Shown in pieces: positions 43,076 to 55,561 of a stretch of 64,000 nucleotides of DNA. A model generated the notes under the pieces. That model searched no databases. It was not told the origin of the DNA and was given only the letters and a program-made list of their open reading frames with translations. This DNA comes from Dastarcus helophoroides (taxonomy: Eukaryota > Arthropoda > Insecta > Coleoptera > Bothrideridae). Position 1 is the first letter of the stretch; each line of letters opens with the position of its first letter. The translations under genes and the position numbers were made by a program. The stretch covers positions 10,748,638-10,812,637 of the forward strand of contig CM053333.1 of assembly GCA_028583605.1 (NCBI GenBank), read 5' to 3'.

Positions 43076-44562
43076 TTTAAAATATGGTTCTAATAAGTTT
43101 TCTATTTGTAAATATTTTAACGAATGTCATTCGATCAATAACCTGGGTGTTTCAAATGAAATCTTCGAGATCATTCTGGTATATTATTTCATAGTCAGTA
43201 CTTTACTTTGACATATTTTTAGTAAACTTGATTCATTGGAATTGCTGATTTCTAAAAGCACTAGAATTGTTGGTTGTTGAAATTGGAAGAAAACAGCTAT
43301 TATCAGTAAAGCCAAAGAGGAAGAAATGAGAAGCGGTAAAAATCTAGAAGAAACGAAGTGAGGAAAGGGTACAAGAGCTAAAAGTACAAGAGCTGGTGGC
43401 AAACTAACTGAAAGAGAAAGAAATATGAAGAGGGGGAGAGATAGTGTAAGCAACTTTTAAAGATACACTAATAAGGGGAAGAGAATAAAGAAATGAGGAA
43501 CGAAGAAGATCAAGCAAATAAAACAGTGCAAGTGAAAGAAGAGAAGAGGGGAGAGTATAAGAGCTAAGAGTATAAGAGCTAGTGGCAAACTAACTGAAAG
43601 AGCAAAAAATATGGAGAGGGGAAATGATAATGTAAAAAACTTTTAAAGATACACTAATAAGGAGAAGATAATAAAGAAATAAGGAGCGAAGAAAATCTAG
43701 CGAATAAAACAGTGCAACTGAAAGAAGAAAAGAGGAAAGGGTATAAGAGCTAAAAGTATAAGAGCTAGTGGCAAACTAACTGAAAGAGAAAGAAATATGA
43801 ATAGGGGAAGAGATAGTGTAAACAACTTTTGAAGATACACTAATAAGGAGAAGAGAATAAAGAAATGGGGAGCGGATAAGATCTAGCGAATAAAACAGTG
43901 CAACTGAAAGAAGATAAGAGGAGAGGGTATGAGTGGCAAGAGTATAAGAGCAGGTGGCAAATTAACTGAAAGAAAAAGAAATATGAAGAGGGAAAAAAAT
44001 AATGCAAAAAATGTTTGAAGATACACTATTAAAGAGAAGAGAATAAAGAAATAGGCAGCAAAGAAGATCTAGCGAATAAAACAGTGCAACTAAAAGAAGA
44101 AAATAGGAAAGGGTATAAGAACTAAGAGTATAAGAGCTAGTGGCAAACTAACTGAAAGAGAAAGAAATATGAATAGGGGGAGAGATAGTGTAAACAACTT
44201 TTGAAGATACACTAATAAGGAGAAGAGAATAAAGAAATGGGGAGCGGATAAGATCTAGCGAATAAAACAGTGCAACTGAAAGAAGATAAGAGGAAAGGGT
44301 ATGAGTGGCAAGAGTATAAGAGCAGGTGGCAAATTAACTGAAAGAGAAAGAAATATGAAGAGGGAAAAAATAATGCAAAAAATGTTTGAAGATACACCAA
44401 TAAGGGGAAGAGAATAAAGAAATAGGGAGCGAAGAAGATCTAGCGAATAAAACAGTGCCATTAAAAGAAGAGAAGAGGGGAAGGTATAAAAGCTAAGAGT
44501 ATAAAAGCAGGTGGCAAATTATCTGAAAAAGAAAGAAATATGAAGAAGGGAACTTATAGTAT

Positions 44563-44927
44563 TGTTACGTGCGTTATCGGTTCGAATTGATACACGTGAT
44601 GGATTTATTCCCACTTTATTACTGAACTCAACTTGAATCACCACAATTTACAATTAACTCACTTCTACTAACTTACTAATTGCACTGATTCTAACTGACT
44701 GACTCGAGGGAAAACTGACCGCCTTTTTATAGTTTCGGCCCGCGTTCTTCCAGAATTTTCGGCAGATAAGGCTTATCGAATGCCGAAATTTCTGGAACGC
44801 TTATCTGCCGTTTGTTTCGTTATCGCGGCCGCTTTCCCCTTATCAGAACCTTCTAGAAACCTTTTTTATTTACTAAATTCTACAATTCTATCCTAAATCC
44901 TATTTCATCTATTTACATTGCGTTACA
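44563..44927 (-). mobile_element. Solo LTR, family SL1 (copy 3), inside the 186-bp array
   Basis: 365 bp, TGTTACGTGC...TTGCGTTACA, flanked by perfect GTAT duplications (44559-44562 and 44928-44931). On the minus strand it has a TATA box (ctataaaaagg, 44723-44732), a TCAGTCAGTTAG initiator region and AATAAA. Two perfect three-unit heat-shock elements lie at 44748-44760 and 44785-44797. It is the best-preserved copy. Confidence 0.88.
44748..44797. promoter_or_regulatory. Paired heat-shock-element-like motifs in solo LTR copy 3
   Basis: TTC-ca-GAA-tt-TTC at 44748-44760 and GAA-at-TTC-tg-GAA at 44785-44797, separated by gataaggcttatc, a GATA-containing palindrome. They sit 15-65 bp upstream of the TATA box on the minus strand. 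The second site is also in copies 1 and 4; the first is partly kept in copy 1 (9530-9542). Confidence 0.5.
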
Positions 44928-46145
44928 GTATAAAAGACTTTTGAAGATACACTAATAAGGAGAAGGGAATAAAAAAATGGGGAGCGGAGAAGAACTAGCT
45001 AATACAACAGTGCAACTGAAACAAGAGAAGAGGAAAGGGTATAAGAGCTAAGAGTATAAGAGCTAGTGGCAAACTAACTGAAAGAGAAAGAAATATGAAG
45101 AGGCGAAAAGATAATTTAAAAATTTTTGAAGATGCACTAATAAGAAGAAGAGAATAAAGAAATAGGAAGCGAGGAAGATCTAGCGAATAAAACAGTGCAG
45201 CTGAAAGAAGAAAAGAGGAAAGGGTATAAGAGCTAAGAGTATAAGAGCTGGTGGCAAACTAACGGAAAGAGAAAGAAATATGAAGATGGGAAGAGGTAGT
45301 GTAAAAGAGTTTTGAAGATACACTTATAAGGGGAAAATAATAAAGAAATGGGGAGCGGAAAAGATCTAGCGAATAAAACATTGCAACTGAACGAAAAGAA
45401 GAGAGGGTATAAGAGCTGAGAGTATAAGAGCTGGTGACAAACTAACTGAAAGAGAAAGTAATGTAAAGGGGGGAAGAGATAGTGTAAAAGACTTTTAAAG
45501 ATACACTAATAAGGAGAAGAGAATAAAGAAATAGGTACTGAAGAAGATCTAGCGAATAAAACAATGCAACTGAAAGAAGAGAAGAGGAAAGGGTATAAGA
45601 GCTAAGAGTAAAAGAACTGGAAGCAAACTAATGGAAAGAGAAAGAAATATGAAGATGGGAAGAGATAGTGTAAAAGACTTTTGAAGATACACTTATAAGG
45701 AGAAGAGAATAAAGAAAGAAGGAGCGGAGAAGATCTAGCGAATAAAACAGTGCAACTGAAAGAATAGAAGAGGAAAGGGTATAAGAGCTAAGAGTATAAC
45801 AGTTAATGGCAAACTAACTGAAACAGAAAGAAATATGAAGATGGGAAAAGATAAGGTAAAAAACTTTTGAAGATAAACTAATAAGGAGAAGAGAACAAAG
45901 AAATTGGGAGTGAAGAAGATCTAGCAAATAAAACAATGCAACTGAAAGAAGAGAAGAGAAAAGGATATAAGAGCAAAGAGTATAAGAGCTGGTGGCAAAC
46001 TAATGAAAAGAGAAAGAAATATGAAGAGGGGAAGAGATAGTGTAAAAGATTTTTGAAAATATACTAATAAGAAGAAGAGAATAAAAAATTGGGAGCGGAG
46101 AAGATCTAGTGAATAAAACAGTGCAACTGAAAGAAGAGAAGAGGA

Positions 46146-47310
46146 TGTAGTCAAAAAACAATCAACGAGGAAAAGTTAATAAAAGAGGAAGAAGTAGTTG
46201 ACAATACAGTGGAAAGAGTATGTCGAGAGGGGAAGGATTGTGGGACAAGGAAACGATATGGAAAGGGAGAAAGCTAATGGAAAAGGCATCAGAAGAGAAA
46301 TAAATAACGAGGGGAGAGAGGAATAAATAGCGAAAGGAGAAGAGAATAGAAACTAGTAAAGGAAATTTGAAGGGGAAAAATATAGGAAAATTGCAAGGAA
46401 ATTGGATGAGAACTAAGTCTAACGTAAAAGACAGTGAACCACGAGAAGATAGAACTAGGGGAAGATGTAGCGAAAAACAGCGAAACACAAAGAAATTGCG
46501 AGAAGTGAAGAAAGGTCATGGGATTCAGATGGGCATAAGAAATTATGCAAGGAAATATGTAGAGAACGAAGATCGTTGGGAAAAAAGCGAGAAAAAGAAA
46601 AAGCGAACAATCTTCGAGATGACGGTCGATAGAGTAATAAAGGAGATAGGATTTGGACCAAGAAAAATATTGAGAAATAATGTGAGGATAGATGTATAGA
46701 GAGGAAGGATAGAAAGAGGGAGCACGAGAACAAACGACCATCAGAAAGGGCGACCAAGAGAAAGAACGAAAAATAGAAGAATCAAAAAGGAGGAAGCGCG
46801 AAGAATGGGAAGAGCGAAGGATAGGAAGAGCGAAGAATAGGAAGATCGAAGAATAGGAAAATTGAAAAAGATGAATGGCGCGGAATAGGCAAAGTATGGA
46901 AGGGAAATAGGGAAAAAAAAGACAAAAAGAGTAAGAACGACTAATAGGAAGAGCGAAGAATAAGGAGACCGAAGAATAAGAAAAACGTAGAAGAACAATA
47001 GGGAAAAAGAAGAGAGAAGATGGTAAAGAGCAAGCCGGAGAAAGAGAGAGTACGAGAGAGAAGAGAGCACGAGAGATAGAGAGAGAGGGAGAGAGAGAGA
47101 GAGAGAGAGAGAGCGAATAGAAGAAAGAGTGCCAAAAAAAAGAAGCGAGCAAGAGTTTGATGAGGAGATTAATGAAGAAGAATGGAGGACTACAACCAAT
47201 AAAAGATGCAGTGGAGACGCAGAGGCAAAATAGAAGAGGAGCCCAAAAAAGCAAAAAGAGAAAGGAAACAAAATTAAAGAAGTTCAAAAATGTGGCGACC
47301 ATGACTGTGT
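46146..47310. repeat. Purine-rich low-complexity tract with short repeats and (GA)n
   Basis: Continues the A/G strand bias of the 186-bp array without its period. Includes gaagagcgaagaataggaa-type ~15-18-bp units at ~46790-46990 and a (GA)n run at 47086-47112. The 347-codon minus-strand frame across it is a polypyrimidine artefact rich in Ser, Leu and Phe. Confidence 0.8.
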
Positions 47311-47403
47311 AAACAGTTCCATATATTAACAAGATGGTTAAAAAAATGTATATCCCCCCTCTTTTTTTTGTAGGTATTTGTAGGTATTTCTCTAGGTCTA
47401 TCG

Positions 47404-47452
47404 CAGTCCAGTAAATGAAAATACCTCGTTAGTATTTTCATTTACTGCACTG
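47404..47452. repeat. 21-bp inverted repeat (hairpin) with 7-bp loop
   Basis: Arms cagtccagtaaatgaaaata plus c, and its reverse complement, match at 20 of 21 positions around the loop ctcgtta. It lies just after the purine tract ends. Origin unknown. Confidence 0.85.
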
Positions 47453-47459
47453 TGCATTG

Positions 47460-48480
47460 TGAGAACATCGATTAATTACAACAAAGGCGTGAAATTTTCC
47501 AACCCCTTTGATGTTTCCACGTGTTGTTACTTTTTGCATTATTACGACAAAGAAAAGATTTGTGAACAATACATGTTATTCTGGCTATTTGTGCAGGAGA
47601 AATTAATAATTTTGACGATGGCATATGCGTTGTAATATATTGCTGGTTAAATTAGGCGTATAGAATTTTTTTTTAAATGCTTATATCATATGTTACCCCA
47701 TTTTGATTAGGTTAATGAATTACATACATATATAATATTATCGTTAGTAAAATGTATTTTGAGTGAATAAATAGCTTTTTAATAAATACATTATACTAGT
47801 AATAGAAAACGTTTTGTTCGGTGTATAATGATTTTTATTCGACAAGGTGTATTAGCCTAATGTGTTTACCATTTTTTTTTATAAGAAGAGTAAACTCAAT
47901 ATAAAGGATGAATAAAAAAGGATATACTATAAAATGAAGTCGGGGCTTAGGCTCCGCCTTAACCATTACTGCGGCACTGCCTCTAACCAAGTCGATCCTG
48001 AAACACCAATGAAAATTTTACATAATACTGGGGATCGGCTTGCGCATTCACCAGTTTCTTATGTCCGAACCAATTTTTGCGGGATACACAAGATACACAG
48101 AATACATAGATTTGTCAAGACAAACAGCAGGATATGCGACAGTGAAACCAGTGTTTGTTTGATATTGACCAAAATACAAACCCTAGTGACGTCCTCCCTT
48201 AAGGACTGTGTGACCAGTGGGTTCATTGTGCTAAGATGTGTAATTTTTCGACTGACGGATAAATACACCTTGTTCGAAACCGGAGCAAGGTATGTAGAAA
48301 ACTTTTTGACACTTTTTTGGAGGGAAATAAATACGGAGTTATGATGGGCAATAATTTGAATCAATGCCGATTTAATACGACATTGGGCTTCTGTCAATTT
48401 TAATTGTCATAAAACTTCTAAAGGAATCAAAGAGATAATTGGTTTTTAGAGCGAACCCATTTTTTCTGAAAAGCGAAACA
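47460..48480. other. Unassigned segment with a GC-richer block
   Basis: 47930-48350 is less A/T-biased and open on both strands (136 codons on +, 112 on -). Neither frame shows a domain I recognise. It may be a fragment of an unidentified mobile element; the rest of the stretch is AT-rich. Confidence 0.35.
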
Positions 48481-49860
48481 TTTTTCTAAAAATATAAACT
48501 GGTATTTTATAGTTTTCTCTCGTGGAAAATGCAAAATTAGCACAAGCTTGGACATGTAAAGATAATAAATATTTAATTTTAATTTGACTTCTGGGGAACC
48601 TACCCTAAGATTTCTATGGTTTTAATCGTGGAAAGTGCAAAATTAGCCTAAGTTTCTGTAAAGAACTAAACCATTTACAAATTACACAAAATGGTTAATT
48701 TTGGTTTAATCTCCATGGCACACAATTTTCATCATCCCGAGAAATCTTTTCCTATGGTGTTTTATGGCCTTAATGGTTTTGATCTCGGAATGTACAAAAA
48801 TGATCTAAGTTTCCTTCTAGATTTAAAGAACCAAAACATTTTCAGGGATAAAAATTGTTTAATTTTAAATAGACCCATCGAATACGATTTTCATTATCCT
48901 GGAAGATCTAACCCTGTGATATCTGTGGTTGTATCTACAGAAAGTACCAAATTGACCTAATATTCTACATTTAAAAAACCAAGTGATACAATATATTTGC
49001 TTTATATTTGGCCACATACTGAATCATTTTTATGACAAACGATTTCTGGGAAATCACTTCCTATGGCCTCCCTAAGAACTTATTGGTTGTCACCTAGAAA
49101 AAGTGCAAAATTAGCTTAAGTTTCAACATGTAAGGAACCAAAACATTTTCAGGTGTACAAGAAATTTAATTTCAATTTGAGTCCATAGAATAAAATTTAT
49201 TATCGTTCTAAGAATCTTCATGATCCAAGGAAAGCGCACGGCTGGCCTAATCTTCTTCATTTAAATAATCAAATAATTTTCAAGCGGGTATATTAATATG
49301 TTCAATTTTAAACTGATTTCATCGTTTACAATTTTCTTCGTTCTGGGAAATCACTTCCTATGGCCTCAACAGGAAATGACTCCCCATGGCTTCAAAGGGA
49401 AATCATTTCCTATAGCCTCAAAAGTTTGGGTTTTCATCTGGGGACTGTGTAAAATTAGCCTAACTTCTACATAAGCAAAAACCAGAAATACAAAATGGTT
49501 TGAATTTGATCCCATTGATACAGTTTATATTTAGGGGATCAATTTTATTCTGTGATATAAGCCCTATGTCTATGATCGCTATGGATTTATCTCTGGAAAG
49601 TGAAACATTGACCTAAGCTTTTACGTATAAAAAAACCAAATTATTGTCAAGTGATACAATTAATTTTAATTTATTCCACACAATTTTCATGGTCCTGGGA
49701 AATCATGCCCAACGTTCCCTCTACAGCTTCAGTGATTTTCACCCGTGGGAAGAGTAAAATTGGCCTAAGCGCTTCTACATATAAGAAACCAAAATATTTT
49801 GAGATATAAATCTTAAATATTAATTTTACCCCATCCAATTCAATTTTAAGGGAAATGTTT
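48480..49860. repeat. Degenerate tandem repeat, ~150-160-bp unit
   Basis: The phrase agtgcaaaattagcctaagtt followed by ctacatataaagaaccaaaa recurs near 48530, 48642, 48790, 48942, 49104, 49240, 49444, 49597 and 49753, each followed by an attttaattt block and an ttcatcatcctgggaaatca-like block. Units are strongly diverged. Confidence 0.75.
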
Positions 49861-50219
49861 TACTTGTTTTAAAAGCGAAAAGTTTGCCTTGATGACAACT
49901 TTAATTAATTTTACATTATATTTTTCACATGCCAATGTTATAATTCAACTAATTTAAATTCTTAAATGAGCGATCTTACTTTAAGTAGTAAAATTTCACA
50001 AAATCGCAACAACAAAAAATTATTAAACTTCTCGAAATTGTGTTTTTATTATGACTTTTTAAACACCATCATTTGATCCCAAAACATCAAATTTGGATTT
50101 GGTATTTCAGAATCACGCCGCCGCTGAACGCTTGCAAAACTGACAACGCATTGTTTCGTCTTTTTGATTGAGTTTTTTAATCTTTTCAATTTTTTTAAAT
50201 TTCTTTTTATAAATTTTGT

Positions 50220-52300
50220 TTGAAGTTATGGAAAAAGTTCAAAGGGTCCTCTCCTCTTCCAAAACATGCAAAAATTTCCATTTTTCGAAAGTGAGTTTAA
50301 AGCATTTTCATAGAGTTCTCGGGACGTAGAATTGGAATCCGAAAACCAAATTGGGTCACGATTATCCGTTTACGAGACACAAGCCTCTACATTTTCGAAA
50401 TTTTCATCATATTTCCCAAGGTCGAAATTCAAAAGTCATTATTTAGGATTTAAAAGCACCCTATCATATCGATTTTGACCCGTAGATTTATCTGAGCTGA
50501 TCTGAAAACCAAATTGAGCTACGACTTTTGGTTTTAAAGATATGAGACCTTGAAATTACGAAAAAAGTTCAAACGGTCCCCCTTCTTCCAAAGCATGCAA
50601 AATTTTCCATTTTTAAAAGTGAGTTTCTAGCACTTTCATAGAGATCTCGGGACATAGAATCGGAATTCGAAAACCAAATTGGGCTACGACTATTCGCTTA
50701 CGAGCTACAAGCTTCTAAAGTTTCGAAATTTTCAAATTTTCACCAAATTTCCTAAGATCGTAATTCAAAAGTTATTATTTAGAATTTGAAAGTACCCTAT
50801 CATATAGATTTTGACCCGTAGATTGCGAACCTAAAAACCAAATTGAGCCACGACTTTTGGTTTGGAAGATATGAGAGTTTGAAATTACGAAAAAAGTTCA
50901 AAGGGTCCCCCCTTCTTCCAAAGCATGCATAATTTTCCATTTTTCGAAAGTAAGTTTATAGCATTTTCATAGGGTTCTCGGAACGTAGAATCGGATTTCG
51001 AAAACCAAATTGGGCTACGACTATTCGTTTACGAGATACAAGCCTCTAAAGTTTGGAAATTTTCAAATTTTCACCAAATTTCCTAAGATCGTAATTCAAA
51101 AGTCATTATTTAGGATTTAAAAGTACCCTATCGTATAGATTTTGACCCGTAGATTGCGAATCTGAAAACCATATTGAGCTACCCCTCTTGGTTTGAAAAA
51201 TATGAGAGTATGAAGTACGAAAAAAGTTCAAAGGATCCCCCCTTCTTCCAAAGCATGCAAAATTATCCATTTTTCAAAAGTGAGTTTAAAGCATTTTCAT
51301 AGAGTTCTCGGGACGTAGAATCGGAATCCGAAAACCAAATTGGGCTACGACTATTCGTTTACGAGATACAAGCCTCTAAAGTTTCGAAATTTTCAAATTT
51401 TCACCAATTTCTTAAGATTGTAATTCAAAAGTCATTATTTAGGATTTGAAAGTGCCCTATCATATAGATTTTGACCAGAAGATTGCGAATTTGGAAACCA
51501 AATTGAGCTACCCCTCTTGGTTTGGAAGATATGAGATTTTAAAATTACGAAAAAAGTTTAAAGGATCCCCCTTCTTCCAACGCATGCATAATTTTCCATT
51601 TTTCGAAAGTGAGTTTAAAGCATCTTCATATAATTCTCGGGACGTAGAATCCGAATCCGAAAACCAAATTGGGCTACTATTCGTTTACGAGACACAAGCC
51701 TCTAAAGTTTCGAAATTTTCAAATTTTCACCAAATTTCCTAAGGTCGTAGTTTAAAAGTCATTATTTAAAATTTGGAAGTACTCTATCATATAGATTTTG
51801 ACCCGTAGATTGCGAATCTGAAAACCAAATTGAGCCATGACTTTTGGTTTGAAAAATATGAGAGTATGAAGTACGAAAAAAGTTCAAAGGGTCCCCCCTT
51901 CTTCCAAAGCATGCAAAATTATCCATTTTCCGAAAGTGGGTTTATAGCATTTTCATAGAGTTCTCGGGACGTAGAGTCGGAATCCAAAAATCAAATTGGG
52001 CTACGACTATTCGTTTACCAGATACAAGCCTCTAAAATTTCGAAATTTTCAAATTTTCACCAATTTCCTAAGATGGTAATTCAAAAGTCATCATTTAGGA
52101 TTTGAAAGTACCCTATCATATAGATTTTGACCCGTAGATTGCGAATTTGGAAACCAAATGGTTTGGAAGATATGAGAGTTTGAAGTTACGAAATAAGTTT
52201 AAACGAAAAACATACAAAAATTTTCACTTTTCGAAAGTGAGTTTATAGCATTTTTATAGAGTTCTCGGAACGTAGAATCGGAATCCGAAAATCAAAGTTT
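50220..52300. repeat. Tandem array, 329-bp monomer, ~6.4 copies
   Basis: The anchor catgca within cttccaaagcatgcaaaatt recurs at 50265, 50594, 50924, 51254, 51583 and 51910, with a damaged copy at ~52212. Spacings are 327-330 bp. Copies differ by point changes and small indels; the last is truncated by ~30 bp. Confidence 0.95.
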
Positions 52301-52364
52301 TTTCCTATCTCTAATTCCTTTCCCAAATTTTGACTTATGATTTAAAATTTAAAATATACTTCGA

Positions 52365-54235
52365 AAATGTGAATTTTTTTCTGAGGAAAAAGATCACATT
52401 TTCGGGCATATTTTAAATTTTAATTTTTAAAGCTCAAAAATTCGATATACCTCCAAAATGTGAACTTTTTCTTCAAAATACGCTTGAATTTTTTAAGCTC
52501 AAAAATTCGATTATAGTCGAAATTTTGAGAGTAAAATTCGATCAAGCTTATCTCGAAATGGTGGATTTTTCCTCGAATCTTCGACTTCGATTCCAGATTT
52601 TGATTTTTTCTGGAAATTTTAAGCTTTAGGTGAAATTGCAGATTTAAAATGTCAGCACTTCCGGAAAAATTCGAATATTCGAATTTTTTTCTGAGGAAAA
52701 AAGATCACATTTTCGAGCATATTTTAAATTTTAATTTTTAAAGCTCAAAAATTCGATATAGCCTCCAAAATGTGAACTTTTTCTTCAAAATACGCTTGAA
52801 TTTTTTAAGCTCAAAAATTCGATTATAGTCGAAATTTTGAGAGTAAAATTCGATCAAGCTAATCTCGAAATGGTGGATTTTTCCTCGAATCTTCGACTTC
52901 GATTCCAGATTTTGATTTTTTCTGGAAATTTTAAACTTTAGGTGAAATTGCAGATTTAAATGTCAGCACTTCGGGAAAAATTCGAATATTCGAATTTTTT
53001 TCTGAGGAAAAAAGATCACATTTTCGAGCATATTTTAAATTTTAATTTTTAAAGCTCAAAAATTCGATATACCTCCAAAATGTGAACTTTTTCTTCAAAA
53101 TACGCTTGAATTTTTTAAGCTCAAAAATTCGATTATAGTCGAAATTTTGAGAGTATAATTCGATCAAGCTAATCTCGAAATGGTGGATTTTTCCTCGAAT
53201 CTTCGACTTCGATTCCAGATTTTGATTTTTTCTGGAAATTTTAAGCTTTAGGTAAAATTACAGATTTAAAATGTCAGCACTTCGGGAAAAATTCGAATAT
53301 TCGAATTTTTTTCTGAGGAAAAAAGATCACATTTTCGAGCATATTTTAAATTTTAATTTTTAAAGCTCAAAAATTCGATATGCCTCCAAAATGTGAACTT
53401 TTTCTTCAAAATACGTTTGAATTTTTTAAGCTCAAAAATTTGATTATAGTCGAAATTTTGAGAGTAAAATTCGATCAAGCTAATCTCGAAATGGTGGATT
53501 TTTCCTCGAATCTTCGACTTCGATTCCAGATTTTGATTTTTTCTGGAAATTTTAAACTTTAGGTGAAATTACAGATTTAAATGTCAGCACTTCGGGAAAA
53601 ATTCGAATATTCGAATTTTTTTCTGAGGAAAAAAGATCACATTTTCGAGCATATTTTAAATTTTAATTTTTAAAGCTCAAAAATTCGATATGCCTCCAAA
53701 ATGTGAACTTTTTCTTCAAAATAGGTTTGAATTTTTTAAGCTCAAAAATTCGATTATAGTCGAAATTTTGAGAGTAAAATTCGATCAAGCTTATCTCGAA
53801 ATGGTGGATTTTTCCTCGAATCTTCGACTTCGATTCCAGATTTTGATTTTTTCTGGAAATTTTAAGCTTTAGGTGAAATTACAGATTTAAAATGTCAGCA
53901 CTTCGGGAAAAATTCGAATATTCGAATTTTTCTCTGAGGAAAAAAGATCACATTTTCGAGCATATTTTAAATTTTAATTTTTAAAGCTCAAAAATTCGAT
54001 ATGCCTCCAAAATGTGAACTTTTTCTTCAAAATACGCTTGAATTTTTTAAGCTCAAAAACTCGATTATAGTCGAAATTTTGAGAGTTAAATTCGATCAAG
54101 CTAATCTCCAAATGGTCGATTTTTTCTCGAATCTTCGACTTCGATTCCAGATTTTGATTTTTTCTGGAAATTTTAAGCTTTAGGTGAAATTACAGATTTA
54201 AAATGTCAGCACTTCGAGAAAAATTCGAATATTCG
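52365..54235. repeat. Tandem array, 310-312-bp monomer, six copies, very homogeneous
   Basis: The anchor ctccaaaatgtgaacttttt starts at 52451, 52763, 53073, 53384, 53694 and 54005. Copies are nearly identical, differing at a handful of positions each. Short 60-codon frames repeat at the same place in copies 4-6 but are only the repeat read in one frame. Confidence 0.96.
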
Positions 54236-55090
54236 AGTTTAAAATCAATATTTTGTGATAAAAGTCGAACACACTAGAATAAACTTGAAATTAAAAAAAA
54301 TTTTTTTATTGCATATAAATAACGAGATTTTTAAAATGTTCAATTTCTTCTCACAATTCTAAGTTTAAGCTTACATTTTTTTCGAATTTAAGCTCGACAT
54401 TTTGTTTCTTTTCCCATTTTGTTAATTTCGAGTTTTAATGTTCCAAGAGGGATTTATTTTTATATTTTAAAAGTTTTAATTTTTTTCCAAAATGAGAACT
54501 CATTTTCAGAATGCAGAGTTAAAGCTTGAACTTTTTAAATTCAAAACCTCGAAATATTTTAAATCATAAAATCAAAATTAAAACTCTGAGTGTAAAATTC
54601 AAAATTTTGAAAAGGTTTAATTTAAAAAATATTTCTTGAATATTTCAAATTTAATCTCAAAATGCTGAATTTGTTTTCGTATTTTCGACGGCGAATTTAA
54701 AATTTTGAATTTTCTAGAAATTTTAAGCTCCAAGCGAAGACACGGATTCAGATGTTGGAAAAAATTCGAGTTTAAAATCGAAATTTCGACAAAAAAGTCT
54801 AAATTTTAAGAATGATTTTACTACCGAAATAGCCAGTTTTTTAAATGTTCAGTATTTTCTCAAAATTCTGAATTCAAACTGCAATTTTTAGTTTTCCACT
54901 TAAACTGAATTTGTATCGATATTGATTTCGATTTTCAAAGTTTAGATTTTAATTTGAAATTTGGACTTTTTTTCTAATTTAGCATGTAAATTTGTAATAT
55001 CAATTTTCAAAAATTTGCTCTTAAAATTTAGTTTTACTGTACAAACCCTAGCTTTTTTGAGGCCTGCTTTCTCAAAATTTCATGTTTAAA
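54236..55090. other. AT-rich DNA, diverged from the adjoining array
   Basis: Contains words shared with the 310-bp unit (gaaattttaagct, attcgagttt) but no regular period, so it may be decayed array. No gene. Confidence 0.5.
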
Positions 55091-55093
55091 TTT

Positions 55094-55515
55094 TAAACTG
55101 GATATTTTTGTGGGGGCCTTGTCACTAGATTCCAAACCCTTTGTAACTTCCACAAGTTTGTTTGAGTCTCAGTCATCATTATATATCCCGGCCGTTACAG
55201 CCAGGCTCAACATCTGACCTACACTTATTCCTTCCAGATCTTCTGGTCTTCATGTTTCTTTGCCAGTCAAATTAAATCAAGCAAGGTTTGAACAAGCACA
55301 CACAATGTGTAAACTTGTTTCTTTTTCTGTTCCACAAAGTCGAAATTGGTCGTTTTCTGCTGGGTTGAGTTTAACCAGGTGGCCTTTAAAGTTACCGTGG
55401 CCAGTAAGCAGACCTAGTGCTTTGCTTAGTCTGCTTTTATTCATTGCAGTAAGTGCTTCAGCCCTTGAGTGCAAGGATTTATACATCAGCAGCCATGCTT
55501 GCATGTAGGTGGTTA
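55094..55515 (-). mobile_element. 5'-truncated LINE 3' end (copy B)
   Basis: Minus-strand frame SRAEALTAMNKSRLSKALGL, LTGHGNFKGHLVKLNPAEND, FRLCGTEKETSLHIVCACSN, then the same UTR as copy A (ggaaggaataagtgtaggtc on the minus strand), ending gcccccac at ~55094. It keeps slightly more 5' sequence than copy C. Inactive fragment. Confidence 0.8.
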
Positions 55516-55561
55516 TATTTATCTACGGGTTCAAATGAGCCCTTTCGAGGTTTGTTAATAT

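Larger units (their letters stand above)
43220..46145. repeat. Purine-rich tandem array, 186-bp monomer, ~15 copies, split by a solo LTR
   Basis: The anchor agatacacta recurs at 43461, 43647, 43833, 44019, 44205, 44390, 44945, 45130, 45316, 45499, 45685 and 45870. Spacing is 183-186 bp after removing the 369-bp LTR insertion. Units share aagagaataaagaaatrggg, agcgaagaagatctagcgaa, taaaacagtgcaactgaaag and gtggcaaactaactgaaag. The + strand is overwhelmingly A/G. Because 186 is divisible by three, long Ser/Leu/Phe-rich frames appear on the minus strand. Confidence 0.95.

Noticed and set aside
46289..47332. 347-codon open frame on the minus strand
   Set aside because: It is the translation of a nearly pure polypyrimidine strand (Ser, Leu, Phe, Pro, Tyr). 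Long frames also exist in the other minus frames of the same tract, and no domain is visible.
53380..54183. Three nearly identical 60-codon frames (53380, 53690, 54001)
   Set aside because: They are the 310-bp satellite unit read in one frame; the same region in copies 1-3 of the array lacks the start codon. There is no sign of coding constraint.
55260..55508. 82-codon plus-strand frame (and its counterpart at 60604-61080)
   Set aside because: Both are antisense to the LINE C-terminal tail; the minus-strand reading has conserved Cys/His spacing and the plus does not.
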